Below, in pieces: positions 45,627 through 54,281 of a stretch of 64,000 bases of DNA. Every line of letters begins with the position of its first letter. The first letter of the stretch is position 1. The notes under the pieces are model-generated. The model was not told the origin of the DNA. It made no database searches and was given only the letters and a program-made list of their open reading frames with translations. The stretch spans positions 2,108,001 through 2,172,000 of the forward strand of contig NZ_CP162005.1 in the NCBI RefSeq assembly GCF_040822065.1, read 5' to 3'. The stretch comes from Pedobacter sp. WC2423. GTDB lineage: Bacteria; Bacteroidota; Bacteroidia; Sphingobacteriales; Sphingobacteriaceae. A program made the position numbers and the translations under genes.

Positions 45627-46412
45627 TCAGGAACTGATGGACCGGTCCAGATGAACATACCCTCCGTCCACATAAACCAGCTGACCTGTGGTATGACTTG
45701 ACCGCGGGGAAAGCAGAAAGACAACCGTATTGGCAATCTCTTCTGTGGTAGTCATCCGCTGTTCAAGGGGAATTTTAGCCGTAATATCTTTCAGCTTTTT
45801 TTCGGATTCTGGCAATGAGCTGATCCAGATTTGATAGAGTGGAGTATAGCATTCAGCTACAATCACCGCGTTTACCCGGATATGATAAGGCAATAATTCT
45901 ACAGCCCATTCCCTGGTCAGTGCGTTTCTGGCGCCATTGGATGCAGCATAGGCCGAAGTGCCTCCCTGACCTGTATCTGCGACTTTTGAACTGATATTTA
46001 CAATTGAACCTTTGCTTTTTTTCAAATGCGGAAGTGCATGATGAGCCATCAGGTAATAATGGATCACATTCTTATGCAGACTAGCTACAAAATCCTGATA
46101 ATTCCCATTCTCCAGGCCTACCCCATCATTCACTCCGGCATTATTGACCAGACCGTCTATCCGGCCAAAAGTATCGATAATTGTGGTAATGGTCTGTGCT
46201 GCAATCAGCGGATCTGTCAGTTCTGCAACTACCTGGAAGGCTTGTTTTCCTTCGCTGATAATTTCATTGACGAGTTTCAGGTTATCAGTTTCTTTTCTGC
46301 CAATAACGACAGGAATTGCACCTTCATTTGCCAACTGGCGAACTATTCCTTCGCCAATCCCTTTTGCCCCGCCGGTAACAATGACTATTTTATCTTTTAA
46401 TTGCAGATCCAT
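45627..46412 (-). CDS. SDR-family L-fucose dehydrogenase-like oxidoreductase
   Basis: The 261-residue short-chain dehydrogenase has the TGGAKGIGEGI nucleotide motif at about 13-23, NNAG at about 89, catalytic Ser in VNISSKVAD and a YAASNGA motif in which the usual catalytic Lys of YxxxK is replaced (Tyr-Ala-Ala-Ser-Asn). It is the last gene of an operon for a non-phosphorylating 6-deoxysugar pathway, so the likely reaction is oxidation of L-fucose to its lactone. The missing Lys is odd: either the register differs, or activity is altered. Confidence 0.7.
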   Translation of the reverse strand: MDLQLKDKIVIVTGGAKGIGEGIVRQLANEGAIPVVIGRKETDNLKLVNEIISEGKQAFQVVAELTDPLIAAQTITTIIDTFGRIDGLVNNAGVNDGVGLENGNYQDFVASLHKNVIHYYLMAHHALPHLKKSKGSIVNISSKVADTGQGGTSAYAASNGARNALTREWAVELLPYHIRVNAVIVAECYTPLYQIWISSLPESEKKLKDITAKIPLEQRMTTTEEIANTVVFLLSPRSSHTTGQLVYVDGGYVHLDRSISS

Positions 46413-46431
46413 TATTGATTATTAAATGATA

Positions 46432-47289
46432 TTAATTTTTAACATAAGCTTTAACTTCTTGTCTGGAAGTTCCAAGGCCATCAATACCCAGTTCCACCAC
46501 ATCACCAGCTTTCAGGTAGATGGGCGGATTAAATCCAAGTCCGACGCCGGCAGGGGTTCCTGTAGAAATTACGTCTCCGGGAAGTAAGGTCATGAACTGG
46601 CTTACATAAGAGATTACAAATGGAATAGTAAAAATAAAGTTGGAAGTATTACCGTCCTGCATCGTTTTGTCGTTTACTTTCAGCCACAAGCGTAATTTAT
46701 TGAGGTCACCCAGTTCATCAGGAGTAGCTAAAAATGGACCTAAGGGCGCAAATGTATCGCAGCCTTTACCTTTATCCCAGGTTCCGTTCCTTTCGATTTG
46801 AAATTCGCGTTCTGAAACATCATTGTGTAAGGTATATCCGGCAACATAGTCCAGGGCTTCAGCTTCTTCCACATAAGATGCCTTTTGACCAATCACTACT
46901 GCAAGCTCCACTTCCCAATCTGTTTTAACAGAGTTTTTAGGGATAATGATTGCATCATCCGGTCCGGCCAGTGCTGTAGTTGACTTCATAAAAATGATAG
47001 GTTCAACTGGTAGTGGTGCATTGGTTTCTTTAGCGTGGTCTGCATAGTTTAATCCAATACATATAATTTTGGATGGACGTGCAATTGGGGAGCCTAAACG
47101 TTCTGAGTCTGGGATTGTAATTAGTTTACCGGCATTTGCTTTGACAAATTCAGCTAACCTGTCCAGTCCGTTATGCTCAAAAAAATCTTCATTGTAATCG
47201 CCGCCGAAAGCAGAAGTATCATATTTAATATCATTGATAATCACACCTGTCTTTTCCCGGCCGGCAGCGCCCCATCTGATTAATTTCAT
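46432..47289 (-). CDS. Fumarylacetoacetate hydrolase-family enzyme, candidate 2,4-diketo-3-deoxy-L-fuconate hydrolase
   Basis: The 285-residue enzyme belongs to the FAH fold, whose members cleave C-C bonds of diketo acids with a divalent metal. Visible marks are PSKIICIGLNYADHAKE at about 72-88, PIIFMKSTTALAGPDDAIIIP at about 97-117, DWEVELAVVIG at about 123, GDVISTGTPAGVGLGFNPP near the C-terminus. In the L-fucose pathway of Xanthomonas a FAH-family enzyme splits 2,4-diketo-3-deoxy-L-fuconate into pyruvate and L-lactate. The neighbours, two SDRs, a dehydratase and a mutarotase, match that pathway. Confidence 0.8.
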   Translation of the reverse strand: MKLIRWGAAGREKTGVIINDIKYDTSAFGGDYNEDFFEHNGLDRLAEFVKANAGKLITIPDSERLGSPIARPSKIICIGLNYADHAKETNAPLPVEPIIFMKSTTALAGPDDAIIIPKNSVKTDWEVELAVVIGQKASYVEEAEALDYVAGYTLHNDVSEREFQIERNGTWDKGKGCDTFAPLGPFLATPDELGDLNKLRLWLKVNDKTMQDGNTSNFIFTIPFVISYVSQFMTLLPGDVISTGTPAGVGLGFNPPIYLKAGDVVELGIDGLGTSRQEVKAYVKN

Positions 47290-47297
47290 AAGTATCT

Positions 47298-48062
47298 TTA
47301 GTTGTTAAGTTTTATAAATCCTCCATCAACAGGATAATCGTTCCCTGTAATAAATCCTGATTCTTCTGCGCATAGATATAAAGCCAGCGCAGCTACCTCT
47401 TCTGGCCTTCCCATTCTTCCAATCGGCTGGCTTTTAGATAATTTCTCAAATACTTCTGCTTCCTGTCCGGCATAGTTCTTCGAAATAAAACCATCTACAA
47501 AAGGAGTATGTACTCTTGCTGGAGAAATACTGTTACAACGGATACTGTCTTGCAGGTAGTCACGTGCCACAGACATAGTCATGGCATAGATCGCCCCTTT
47601 ACTCATGGAATAAGCAAACCTATCGGTTATACCTACTACAGCAGCTATAGATGCCATATTCAAAATCACCGGACTTTTACTTTCTTTCAATAAAGGAATA
47701 GCAGCGAATAAAGTGTTATAAGCTCCTTTCACATTCACAGCAAATACCTTATCAAAATCTTCTTCGCTTGTCGTATCAGCCTTGCCAACATGTGCTATAC
47801 CAGCGTTGTTCACCAGGATATCTACTGCGCCAATCTGATAAAAGATATCCAATACCTGGTTCTGATTACTTACATCACAACTATGTCCGCGGGCTTTACC
47901 ATTATTTTGCTGAATTTCGCTGACAGTTTCTGCAGCTGCTTCTGCATTGAGTTCGATAATATGTACAGTTGCACCTTGTCTGGCAAATAGTGTAGCAATA
48001 GCTTTTCCTATACCGCTTCCTCCTCCGGTTACAACGGCTATTTTTCCTTCTAAACTAAACAT
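47298..48062 (-). CDS. SDR-family 2-keto-3-deoxy-L-fuconate dehydrogenase-like enzyme
   Basis: The classical short-chain dehydrogenase of 254 residues has TGGGSGIGKAIA at 12-23, NNAG at about 86, catalytic Ser in NMASIAAVVGI and YSMSKGA with Y-x3-K intact, ending in ITGNDYPVDGGF. In the non-phosphorylating fucose pathway an SDR oxidises 2-keto-3-deoxy-L-fuconate to the 2,4-diketo acid that the FAH-fold enzyme then cleaves. The gene is 8 bp from FAH and 10 bp from the dehydratase. The two SDRs in the operon are not close copies. Confidence 0.82.
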   Translation of the reverse strand: MFSLEGKIAVVTGGGSGIGKAIATLFARQGATVHIIELNAEAAAETVSEIQQNNGKARGHSCDVSNQNQVLDIFYQIGAVDILVNNAGIAHVGKADTTSEEDFDKVFAVNVKGAYNTLFAAIPLLKESKSPVILNMASIAAVVGITDRFAYSMSKGAIYAMTMSVARDYLQDSIRCNSISPARVHTPFVDGFISKNYAGQEAEVFEKLSKSQPIGRMGRPEEVAALALYLCAEESGFITGNDYPVDGGFIKLNN

Positions 48063-48072
48063 ATATTAAATT

Positions 48073-49737
48073 TTATAATGAAACACCTCTTTTCCATGGA
48101 ATAAAATCATCTTGTCCTAATTCTACTGACTTAGGTTTGATACGTCCGCTTGCGACTTCAATTACATAATGCAGAATGCGCTCTCCTGCCTGTTCGATAC
48201 TTTCCGTGCCTTCAATGATTGTACCGCAGTTAATATCAATAATATCAGGCATTTTATTAAATAAAACTGTATTTGTGGAGAGTTTAATCACCGGGGCCAC
48301 CGGGTTGCCTGTAGGTGTTCCCAAGCCCGTGGTAAAAAGCACAATATTTGCACCTGAGGCTACTTCAGCAGTAGTACTCTCTACATCACTGCCTGGTGTA
48401 CATAATAAGTTTAAACCAGGTTTGGTTACTTTCTCAGGATAATCCAAAACAGCAGTTACGGGAGAATTACCTCCTTTTTTTGCCGCACCAGCAGATTTTA
48501 TAGCATCTGTAATTAAACCATCTTTGATATTTCCGGGAGATGGGTTTGCATAAAATCCAGAGCCTGTAGCTTCTGCCAGCGCATTATAAGTGCCCATTAA
48601 TCCCATAAACCGGTTAGCGGTAGCTATATCTATACAGCGGTCACTTAATTCCTGTTCCACACCACATAGTTCTGGAAATTCAGCCAGAATAACACTTCCG
48701 CCCATAGTAACCAGCAAATCTGAAAGGTGACCAAGTGCCGGGTTAGCTGAAATTCCCGAAAATCCATCAGAGCCGCCACATTCCAGCCCTATACATAATT
48801 TAGATAAAGGCGCGGGTGTTCTCTCTTGCTGGTTAGCCAGAATTAAACCGGTAAATGTTTGTTTGAGTGCCTCTTGTAATAGCTTACTTTCAGTCCCTAG
48901 TTTTTGTTGTTCCAAAATGAACAGTGGTTTACTGAATTCAGGATCTCTTTTTTTAATTTCTGCTTCCAGAATACTGATCTGTGCGTGCTGACAACCTAAA
49001 CTCAGCACTGTTGCTCCGGCTACATTTGGATGGGTAATATATCCGGCCAGCAGACCACAGAGTGCATCAGAGTCCATTCTTGTTCCACCGCAGCCCATAT
49101 CATGGTTCAGAAACTTAATCCCGTCTATATTCGGAAATAGTTTACTGGCTGGTTCTGCTATGGCTGTATCATGCAGGTCGGCCTGCAAAATATCTTCTAT
49201 ACTTTTCCCTGTTTTATATAAAGCAATCAGACCATCTACTTCATTTTCATAACTCTTTGTCTTTTTAAAGCCCAGTTTATCAGTCAGCGCCTCTTTAAGA
49301 ACTTCTACGTTTCTGTTTTCGCAAAATACAAGCGGAATCACAATCCAGTAATTGGCCGTTCCCACTGAACCATCTTTCCGGTGAAACCCCATAAAAGTCT
49401 TATCCTTGAAAGCTGTAGTATCCGGTTGCTGCCACGAAGTTTTTCTTTCTCCTAACTGATAGCCTTCAGCGGCATGTTTTACATTATCTACTGTAATCGG
49501 ATGTCCGGCAGGAATCGCCTCACTTGCTTTACCCACCAACACGCCATACATGAAAATACTGTTCCCTTCAGACAGCTCATGTATGGTAAATTTGTGCTTG
49601 GCGGCTATCGGTGTGATAATATCAAAAGTAAGCGCATTAAACTTTACTTTAAATCCTGCTGGTAAGTCAACCAGCGCGACCAGTACATTGTCTGATGGAT
49701 GGATTTGTATAAAGTAAGTTGTTTCTAAAGACGCCAT
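48073..49737 (-). CDS. UxaA/altronate-dehydratase-family enzyme, candidate L-fuconate dehydratase
   Basis: Starting at ATG 49737 (1 bp from the mutarotase stop), the product of 554 residues has an N-terminal SAF-type domain (to about 95) and a large UxaA domain: GFHRKDGSVGTANYWIVIP at about 113-131, FLNHDMGCGGTRMDSDALCGLLAGYI with Cys ligands, LSLGCQHAQISILEAEI, CIGLECGGSDGFSGISANPALG and PGLNLLCTPGSDVESTTAEVASG. UxaA enzymes dehydrate aldonates such as altronate and galactarate with iron. Known L-fuconate dehydratases are enolase-superfamily proteins, so a UxaA-type enzyme in this place is a non-orthologous replacement. Confidence 0.8.
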   Translation of the reverse strand: MASLETTYFIQIHPSDNVLVALVDLPAGFKVKFNALTFDIITPIAAKHKFTIHELSEGNSIFMYGVLVGKASEAIPAGHPITVDNVKHAAEGYQLGERKTSWQQPDTTAFKDKTFMGFHRKDGSVGTANYWIVIPLVFCENRNVEVLKEALTDKLGFKKTKSYENEVDGLIALYKTGKSIEDILQADLHDTAIAEPASKLFPNIDGIKFLNHDMGCGGTRMDSDALCGLLAGYITHPNVAGATVLSLGCQHAQISILEAEIKKRDPEFSKPLFILEQQKLGTESKLLQEALKQTFTGLILANQQERTPAPLSKLCIGLECGGSDGFSGISANPALGHLSDLLVTMGGSVILAEFPELCGVEQELSDRCIDIATANRFMGLMGTYNALAEATGSGFYANPSPGNIKDGLITDAIKSAGAAKKGGNSPVTAVLDYPEKVTKPGLNLLCTPGSDVESTTAEVASGANIVLFTTGLGTPTGNPVAPVIKLSTNTVLFNKMPDIIDINCGTIIEGTESIEQAGERILHYVIEVASGRIKPKSVELGQDDFIPWKRGVSL

Positions 49738-49738
49738 A

Positions 49739-50071
49739 TTATTCAAGTTCAAAAATCTGAGTCATTAACATCCATTTCTCTCCTGGCTTTGCTCCTGGTA
49801 AAGCTTGCTGATATTTCCACATCAGCTTTTCCCATTCCTGCACCTGCTCATTCTCTGCATCAAGGGCAGCTTTATACTCAAAGCTGAAAGTATCGTTCAC
49901 TTCCATCCGCATCACAAGCCGGTTAGAAAAACGATAAATCTGCATCTTTGTTATTCCCGATTTTTTAATACTGGTATAAACCTCAGGCCATATTTTCTGA
50001 TGACATTTTTCATATTCCCGTATTAATTCCGGATCATTTATCAAATCAAGCGTTAAACAATAGGTCTTCAT
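49739..50071 (-). CDS. L-rhamnose/L-fucose mutarotase (RhaM family)
   Basis: The 110-residue dimeric alpha-beta barrel protein interconverts anomers of 6-deoxyhexoses. Family marks are YEKCHQKIWPEVYTSIKKSGI with the catalytic His (H24 region) and the C-terminal KPGEKWMLMTQIFEL. It is the first gene of the operon behind the divergent AraC regulator. Its family (COG3254) is the same as the mutarotase of the Xanthomonas fucose pathway, which supports L-fucose; L-rhamnose cannot be excluded from sequence. Confidence 0.85.
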   Translation of the reverse strand: MKTYCLTLDLINDPELIREYEKCHQKIWPEVYTSIKKSGITKMQIYRFSNRLVMRMEVNDTFSFEYKAALDAENEQVQEWEKLMWKYQQALPGAKPGEKWMLMTQIFELE

Positions 50072-50147
50072 TTATTTATTTTCAATTTTTCAGATCGTGT
50101 GTATCTTTGTTTATTCAAAGGAAAGTATTTTTGATTTTATTTATTTT

Positions 50148-50173
50148 ATCATTTGAACGAAAGATTAAATGAT
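50148..50173. promoter_or_regulatory. Inverted repeat, candidate AraC-type operator
   Basis: Perfect 7-bp arms ATCATTT and AAATGAT, 12 bp apart, lie in the 146-bp divergent region between the deoxysugar operon and its AraC regulator, 45 bp before the regulator start. Confidence 0.4.
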
Positions 50174-50217
50174 TTTGGCATATTTACGTTTCATCAGCCA
50201 TCATTTGTAACAAAAAA

Positions 50218-51096
50218 ATGAAACCTCAACTCTTAAAAGCATCTCCTAATCCAATTCATTCTTTCAATGCCAGGCAGGATAATGTTCCTTATATTAATAA
50301 CCGCTGGCATTATCACACTGAAGTGGAATTGATCCATTTTAAAAAAGGTAATGGTACCCAGTTTATTGGTGATAGTATTAAACGCTTCCGGTCTGGTGAT
50401 GTGATTTTAATCGGTGCAAACCTGCCACATTACTGGAGATTTGATGATATCTATTTTGATGAGCAGCTTAACACGAGTGCCGATGTACGTGTTATCCATT
50501 TTAATGAGAATTTCTGGGGAGATGTTTTTCTCAATTTACCGGAAAACAAGCTGATTAAAACTACCCTTGAAAAAGCCAGAAGGGGAATTCAGATTGGCGG
50601 GCATATGAAAAACAATATCGGAGAATTACTGGAACAACTTTTACAGGCGGAAGGCTCAAAGAAGATCATATTGCTGATGGAAGCATTGACTGCGATTGGT
50701 AATTGCAATAAAACACGGCTACTTTCTTCTATTGGCTTTAAACATAATTTTGAAGACTCAGAAAATGACAGGATACATGCGATCTATGAATTCTCTTTAG
50801 CCAATTTTAAACGCAAAATACAAACGCAGGAGGTAGCTGATATTGCCCATGTAAGTGTAAATTATTTTTGCAGATATTTCAAGTCAAGAACAAGAAAGAC
50901 CTATTCTCAGTTCATCAATGAAATAAGAATAGGTCATGCTTGTAAATTGTTAATTGAAAACAAGATTAATGTGAAGCAGATTTGTTATGAAAGCGGCTTC
51001 TATAATTTCGCCAGTTTCCATAAATATTTCAAGTCTATTACGGGAAAAAGCCCGCTGAATTATCAGCGTGAATTTTTGAGCGACCGCCAGGCCTGA
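50218..51096 (+). CDS. AraC-family regulator of the deoxysugar operon
   Basis: The 292-residue regulator has an N-terminal cupin-like sensing domain (NRWHYHTEVELIHFKKGNGTQFIGDS, FRSGDVILIGANLPHYW) and a C-terminal pair of helix-turn-helices (TQEVADIAHVSVNYFCRYFKSRT at about 200-225, ICYESGFYNFASFHKYFKSITGKSPLNY at about 255-285). AraC members of this form usually activate a divergent sugar operon when ligand binds. It is 146 bp from the mutarotase gene. A DUF6496 gene begins at the next base after its stop, on the other strand. Confidence 0.88.
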   Translation: MKPQLLKASPNPIHSFNARQDNVPYINNRWHYHTEVELIHFKKGNGTQFIGDSIKRFRSGDVILIGANLPHYWRFDDIYFDEQLNTSADVRVIHFNENFWGDVFLNLPENKLIKTTLEKARRGIQIGGHMKNNIGELLEQLLQAEGSKKIILLMEALTAIGNCNKTRLLSSIGFKHNFEDSENDRIHAIYEFSLANFKRKIQTQEVADIAHVSVNYFCRYFKSRTRKTYSQFINEIRIGHACKLLIENKINVKQICYESGFYNFASFHKYFKSITGKSPLNYQREFLSDRQA

Positions 51097-51270
51097 TTAT
51101 TTCTTTTTCGGTACTTTAGCTCCTGCTTTTCTTGCCTCAGAAAGCCCGATCGCTACTGCTTGCTTTTTAGAGGTCACTTTTGCCCCGCTTCCTGATTTCA
51201 ATTTACCTTCTTTCAGCTCATGCATAGTTTCTTCAACTTTCTCACTTGCTTTTTTTGAATATTTAGCCAT
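51097..51270 (-). CDS. Small basic DUF6496 protein
   Basis: A 57-residue Lys-rich ORF (MAKYSKKASEKVEETM, KLKSGSGAKVTSKKQAVAI, LSEARKAGAKVPKKK) matches the small DUF6496 family common in Bacteroidota and proteobacteria. The signature SGSGAKVTSKKQAVAIGLSEAR is well conserved. It may bind nucleic acid, but its role is unknown. Its stop touches the AraC stop (51096/51097), so the two genes are convergent without a spacer. Confidence 0.75.
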   Translation of the reverse strand: MAKYSKKASEKVEETMHELKEGKLKSGSGAKVTSKKQAVAIGLSEARKAGAKVPKKK

Positions 51271-51327
51271 GATCTTAACATTTAATTTAAAAACAGGGCT
51301 ATAACCAATATCCAGGATATTTAGTTT

Positions 51328-51365
51328 AAAAAAAATTCCCGGATGTAAGCTACAGCCGGGAATTT
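51328..51365 (-). terminator. Intrinsic terminator after the SYLF gene
   Basis: A 10-bp stem AAATTCCCGG with its complement, 13-nt loop and an A run (T run on the minus strand), 18 bp past the stop. Confidence 0.8.
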
Positions 51366-51383
51366 CTTACAATTTCCTGCAAA

Positions 51384-52070
51384 TTATTTTTGCATGCTTG
51401 TCAAGGTCGATTTTAATTCTTTAACGATGGCTGAAGAATTGTCAGCTGCTTCGAATATTTTATGTGCGGATATTGCTTTTCCATAAAAACCAGTGTTCGA
51501 TGGCGCATCTATAGCCAGGGAAGCTCCGTTTAAAGAAATTCCTGCAAAAAGACCTTTACTGCGGGAATACGAATAAACTTCGGCCTCTAGTTTATAGTCC
51601 GTATTTGCAGTCGAGTTCCTGCCTACAGGGCCAGCAGCGACAGAAAGGTCACCACCAAGCGTAAAACTGCTCTTTTTAATATCAGTCAGACTATTACTGT
51701 GTTTGAAGACTAAAACAAGATCCACTGATTGTACCCCAATCTGTGCACCTATACTGCCTCCGGTAATGGTTACAAAAACAGGATTACTCCAGGTACCATC
51801 AGCACGTTTAACCATCGCAACGCCTTTACCTCTTTTTGCCCCGATTACAAAACCTGCGTTGATTAATTTTGGTACTACAATAATCCCCTGGGTAACAGCC
51901 AGTAATTCTGAAGGAATCGATTCCTTCATCTTACTAAAATCAGCAAGAACTTTTGTTGCATCTTTTACTTTCTTTTCTTCCTTTTCCTGCGCATTAACCG
52001 AAGCGCTTAAGAATAAGCCTGCACATAAAAGAAGCGCAACTTTTAACTTCGATAATTTTATCGTTTTCAT
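51384..52070 (-). CDS. Secreted SYLF (Ysc84) lipid-binding-domain protein
   Basis: Starting at ATG 52070 the product of 228 residues has a signal peptide (LKVALLLCAGLFLSASVNAQE), then a SYLF domain: VLADFSKMKESIPSELLAVTQGIIVVPKLINAGFVIGAKRGKGVAMVKRADGTWSNPVFVTITGGSIGAQIGVQSVDLVLVF, with ISLNGASLAIDAPSNTGFYGKAIS near the end. SYLF domains bind phosphoinositides in eukaryotes and are common in bacterial envelope proteins of unknown role. It stands alone, between a terminator on each side. An upstream start would add 21 residues before the signal and is unlikely. Confidence 0.83.
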   Translation of the reverse strand: MKTIKLSKLKVALLLCAGLFLSASVNAQEKEEKKVKDATKVLADFSKMKESIPSELLAVTQGIIVVPKLINAGFVIGAKRGKGVAMVKRADGTWSNPVFVTITGGSIGAQIGVQSVDLVLVFKHSNSLTDIKKSSFTLGGDLSVAAGPVGRNSTANTDYKLEAEVYSYSRSKGLFAGISLNGASLAIDAPSNTGFYGKAISAHKIFEAADNSSAIVKELKSTLTSMQK

Positions 52071-52143
52071 AATAGAACGGATTTGATTTGAATTCATAAT
52101 TAACTGTAAACAGTTAATCAAATTCAGAGCCAAGATTAATTAC

Positions 52144-52190
52144 AAAAAAAAAGAGCATCACTAATTTAACATTAATGATGCTCTTTTTTT
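52144..52190. terminator. Bidirectional intrinsic terminator
   Basis: A stem of A-run plus GAGCATCA (52144-52160) with its complement (52176-52190) and a 15-nt loop. It ends the transcript of the small peptide gene (52220-52369) before the SYLF gene. Confidence 0.85.
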
Positions 52191-52219
52191 ATTGATTGAT
52201 CTATCTTACCATACTCCAA

Positions 52220-52369
52220 TTAAAGAAAACTACTCACCGTATTTGCCAAAGTTTCACCTGGCCAGGTTGTATCCGTTGGCAAATCGTTCCTCACCTTTTT
52301 CTTAACGATAGTAATCTCGTATAATGGAGTTAACTTTAATTTCAAAAGAGTTAGTTTGTTTCTTTTCAT
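52220..52369 (-). CDS. Candidate RiPP precursor peptide (49 residues, no cysteine)
   Basis: The ORF starts with ATG at 52369, just upstream of a strong terminator. The N-terminal part is basic and Leu-rich (MKRNKLTLLKLKLTPLYEI, then TIVKKK), like the LxLxKxxI leaders of Bacteroidota class I lanthipeptide precursors. The C-terminal part from about residue 28 (NDLPTDTTWPGETLANTV, then SSFL) has seven Thr/Ser and no Cys or Lys. A LanB dehydratase gene with a LytS/LytTR pair lies within 2 kb. It may therefore be dehydrated but cannot form lanthionine by itself. No processing site such as GG is visible. The assignment rests on size, leader-like composition and context. Confidence 0.55.
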   Translation of the reverse strand: MKRNKLTLLKLKLTPLYEITIVKKKVRNDLPTDTTWPGETLANTVSSFL

Positions 52370-52485
52370 AATAATCGCGCTTAATTTTTATAATTATAAG
52401 CGTATTGTTTAATAAGGCAAAAGTTATTACACGAACTCACATAATGTCGGGGTATATCATCATATAATCTCTTATATTTGAAATA

Positions 52486-53553
52486 ATGATTTTTCCGCCA
52501 ACCTCAAAAAACTTCAAACTTTACCGTACTCACGCTTTTGTATGGGCGTTGTTTATTGGCTATGAATCTCTTCTGATATTTTTGCTTCATCAACCTTCTA
52601 ACTCGATTATAGACTATATTTTTGTCTATGCTATTAATATAATTTTCTTCTATTTCAATACTTATATCATCTGGCCATTGATCTATAAAAAACCCATCTA
52701 TATTGGGCTGGCATTTATTATCATGGAATTAATAGGTTATTTGATATTAAGATATGCTATTGCATGGCTTTATGTTATCATTGGAGCTTCAAACGTATTG
52801 CCATTCACGATGAGTTTAGATTTCATTGCCAGAATCACCTATCGGTTCATCTATTTTTTCGGACTTAGCACGGCGTACTGGTTTGCTTTAAACATCATTA
52901 CTCAACGTAAAGAAATTACTGATCTGGAGAAAAACAAGCTATTAGACCAGGTTAGCAATCAACAATTGGAAAAAAGACTTATTGATTCTGAGGTCGCTTA
53001 TTTAAAATCTCAGATCAATCCTCATTTTTTGTTTAACACCTTAAATTTCCTCCATAATTCAGCGATAAAATCAGCCCCTCCGCTCACTAAACCAATACTT
53101 TTACTTTCTGATATTATGCGTTATGCATTAACGGAAATACCCCAGAATGGAAAAGTAGACCTTTCAGAAGAAATAGAGCAGATTGCTTCTTTTATAGACT
53201 TAAATCAATTTAGGTTTGATCATAATTTACAGTTATCTTTCACCATTATAGGGAATACTGCTAACCTTCAGATACTTCCCCTGATTTTATTAACTCCTGT
53301 TGAAAATGTTTTTAAATATGCGGATCTTAAAAACACAGAACATCCGGTAAAAATCAATCTGGAACTTAATAATAATGAATTGCAATTTACCATTAACAAT
53401 AAAAAAATAAGAACCAGAAAACCTATTCAAAGCCATGGTATAGGTCTTAAAAATTTAAAACTAAGGCTTGACGCGTATTATCCGGATACTCATGAAATTC
53501 AAATCATTGAAACAGCAGATGATTATACGTTCAAGCTTCAAATAACTTTATAA
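52486..53553 (+). CDS. LytS-type sensor histidine kinase
   Basis: The 355-residue protein has four to six membrane helices in residues 15-145 and a cytoplasmic His_kinase domain. Its H-box is KSQINPHFLFNTLNFLHNSAI at about 174-194 and a degenerate HATPase follows (LILLTPVENVFKYADL, GIGLKNLKLRLDAYYP). The layout is that of kinases paired with LytTR regulators. The gene for the regulator begins 5 bp later. A TATATTTG box at 52473-52480 gives almost no leader. Its location inside the RiPP locus suggests that it senses an envelope or peptide signal. Confidence 0.88.
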   Translation: MIFPPTSKNFKLYRTHAFVWALFIGYESLLIFLLHQPSNSIIDYIFVYAINIIFFYFNTYIIWPLIYKKPIYIGLAFIIMELIGYLILRYAIAWLYVIIGASNVLPFTMSLDFIARITYRFIYFFGLSTAYWFALNIITQRKEITDLEKNKLLDQVSNQQLEKRLIDSEVAYLKSQINPHFLFNTLNFLHNSAIKSAPPLTKPILLLSDIMRYALTEIPQNGKVDLSEEIEQIASFIDLNQFRFDHNLQLSFTIIGNTANLQILPLILLTPVENVFKYADLKNTEHPVKINLELNNNELQFTINNKKIRTRKPIQSHGIGLKNLKLRLDAYYPDTHEIQIIETADDYTFKLQITL

Positions 53554-53558
53554 CCTTT

Positions 53559-54281
53559 ATGTACAAATGTTTTATAATAGATGATGAATCTCATGCCATC
53601 GAAACACTGAGAAAATATGCTGCAGACAGTGCACAGCTGGAGATAATTTCCTCTTCACAAAACCCATTGGAAGCAGTTAAATATATTAATGAGCATAAAG
53701 ATATAGACATTACTTTCCTTGATATTGATATGCCTGAGATGTCCGGCCTTGATGTAGCGGATTTAATTTATAAGAATACAGCGATTATTTTCACAACAGG
53801 ACACGCAGGGTATGCAGTACAGGGGTTTGAGAAAAATATTTCGGACTTTTTACTAAAACCTATTTCCTTCGAAAAATTCTTGAAATCAGTAACAAAAGTT
53901 ATTGATAAAATTGAAGAACAGAGGCCACAGAGCTTACCTAAAAATGAAAGTTATTTTTTCGTTAACCCTGGTATCAAAGGTAAAATGCTCAAAGTTAATT
54001 ATGATGATGTAGAATATATTGAAGGGCTAAACAATTATATTGTTATCCACACCCCTCAAAATAACCACATTATCTATTTAACAATGAAAGAGATTGAAGC
54101 AGGATTACCCACTAATAATTTCATCAGGATTCATAAATCATACATTATTAATATTGATAAAGTAACGATGATGGAAGGAAATAAAATTATGATTGATAAA
54201 ATGATTCTGCCAATAGGTTCTTCCTTTAAAGATCAGCTCTTAAAAAAAGTAAATAGCAACGTTATTAAAACTCATCGTTAG
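53559..54281 (+). CDS. LytTR-family response regulator
   Basis: This response regulator of 240 residues has a receiver domain at 1-120 with DDES at the N-terminus, phospho-acceptor Asp in TFLDIDMPEMSGLDV (about D55), Thr and Lys switch residues (FTTGHAG, FLLKPISF), and a C-terminal LytTR DNA-binding domain at about 130-236 (NYDDVEYIEGLNNYIVIHTP, FIRIHKSYIINIDKV). It acts with the kinase before it, 5 bp away. Its stop overlaps the convergent LanB gene by 17 bp. Targets probably include the peptide or LanB genes. Confidence 0.9.
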   Translation: MYKCFIIDDESHAIETLRKYAADSAQLEIISSSQNPLEAVKYINEHKDIDITFLDIDMPEMSGLDVADLIYKNTAIIFTTGHAGYAVQGFEKNISDFLLKPISFEKFLKSVTKVIDKIEEQRPQSLPKNESYFFVNPGIKGKMLKVNYDDVEYIEGLNNYIVIHTPQNNHIIYLTMKEIEAGLPTNNFIRIHKSYIINIDKVTMMEGNKIMIDKMILPIGSSFKDQLLKKVNSNVIKTHR

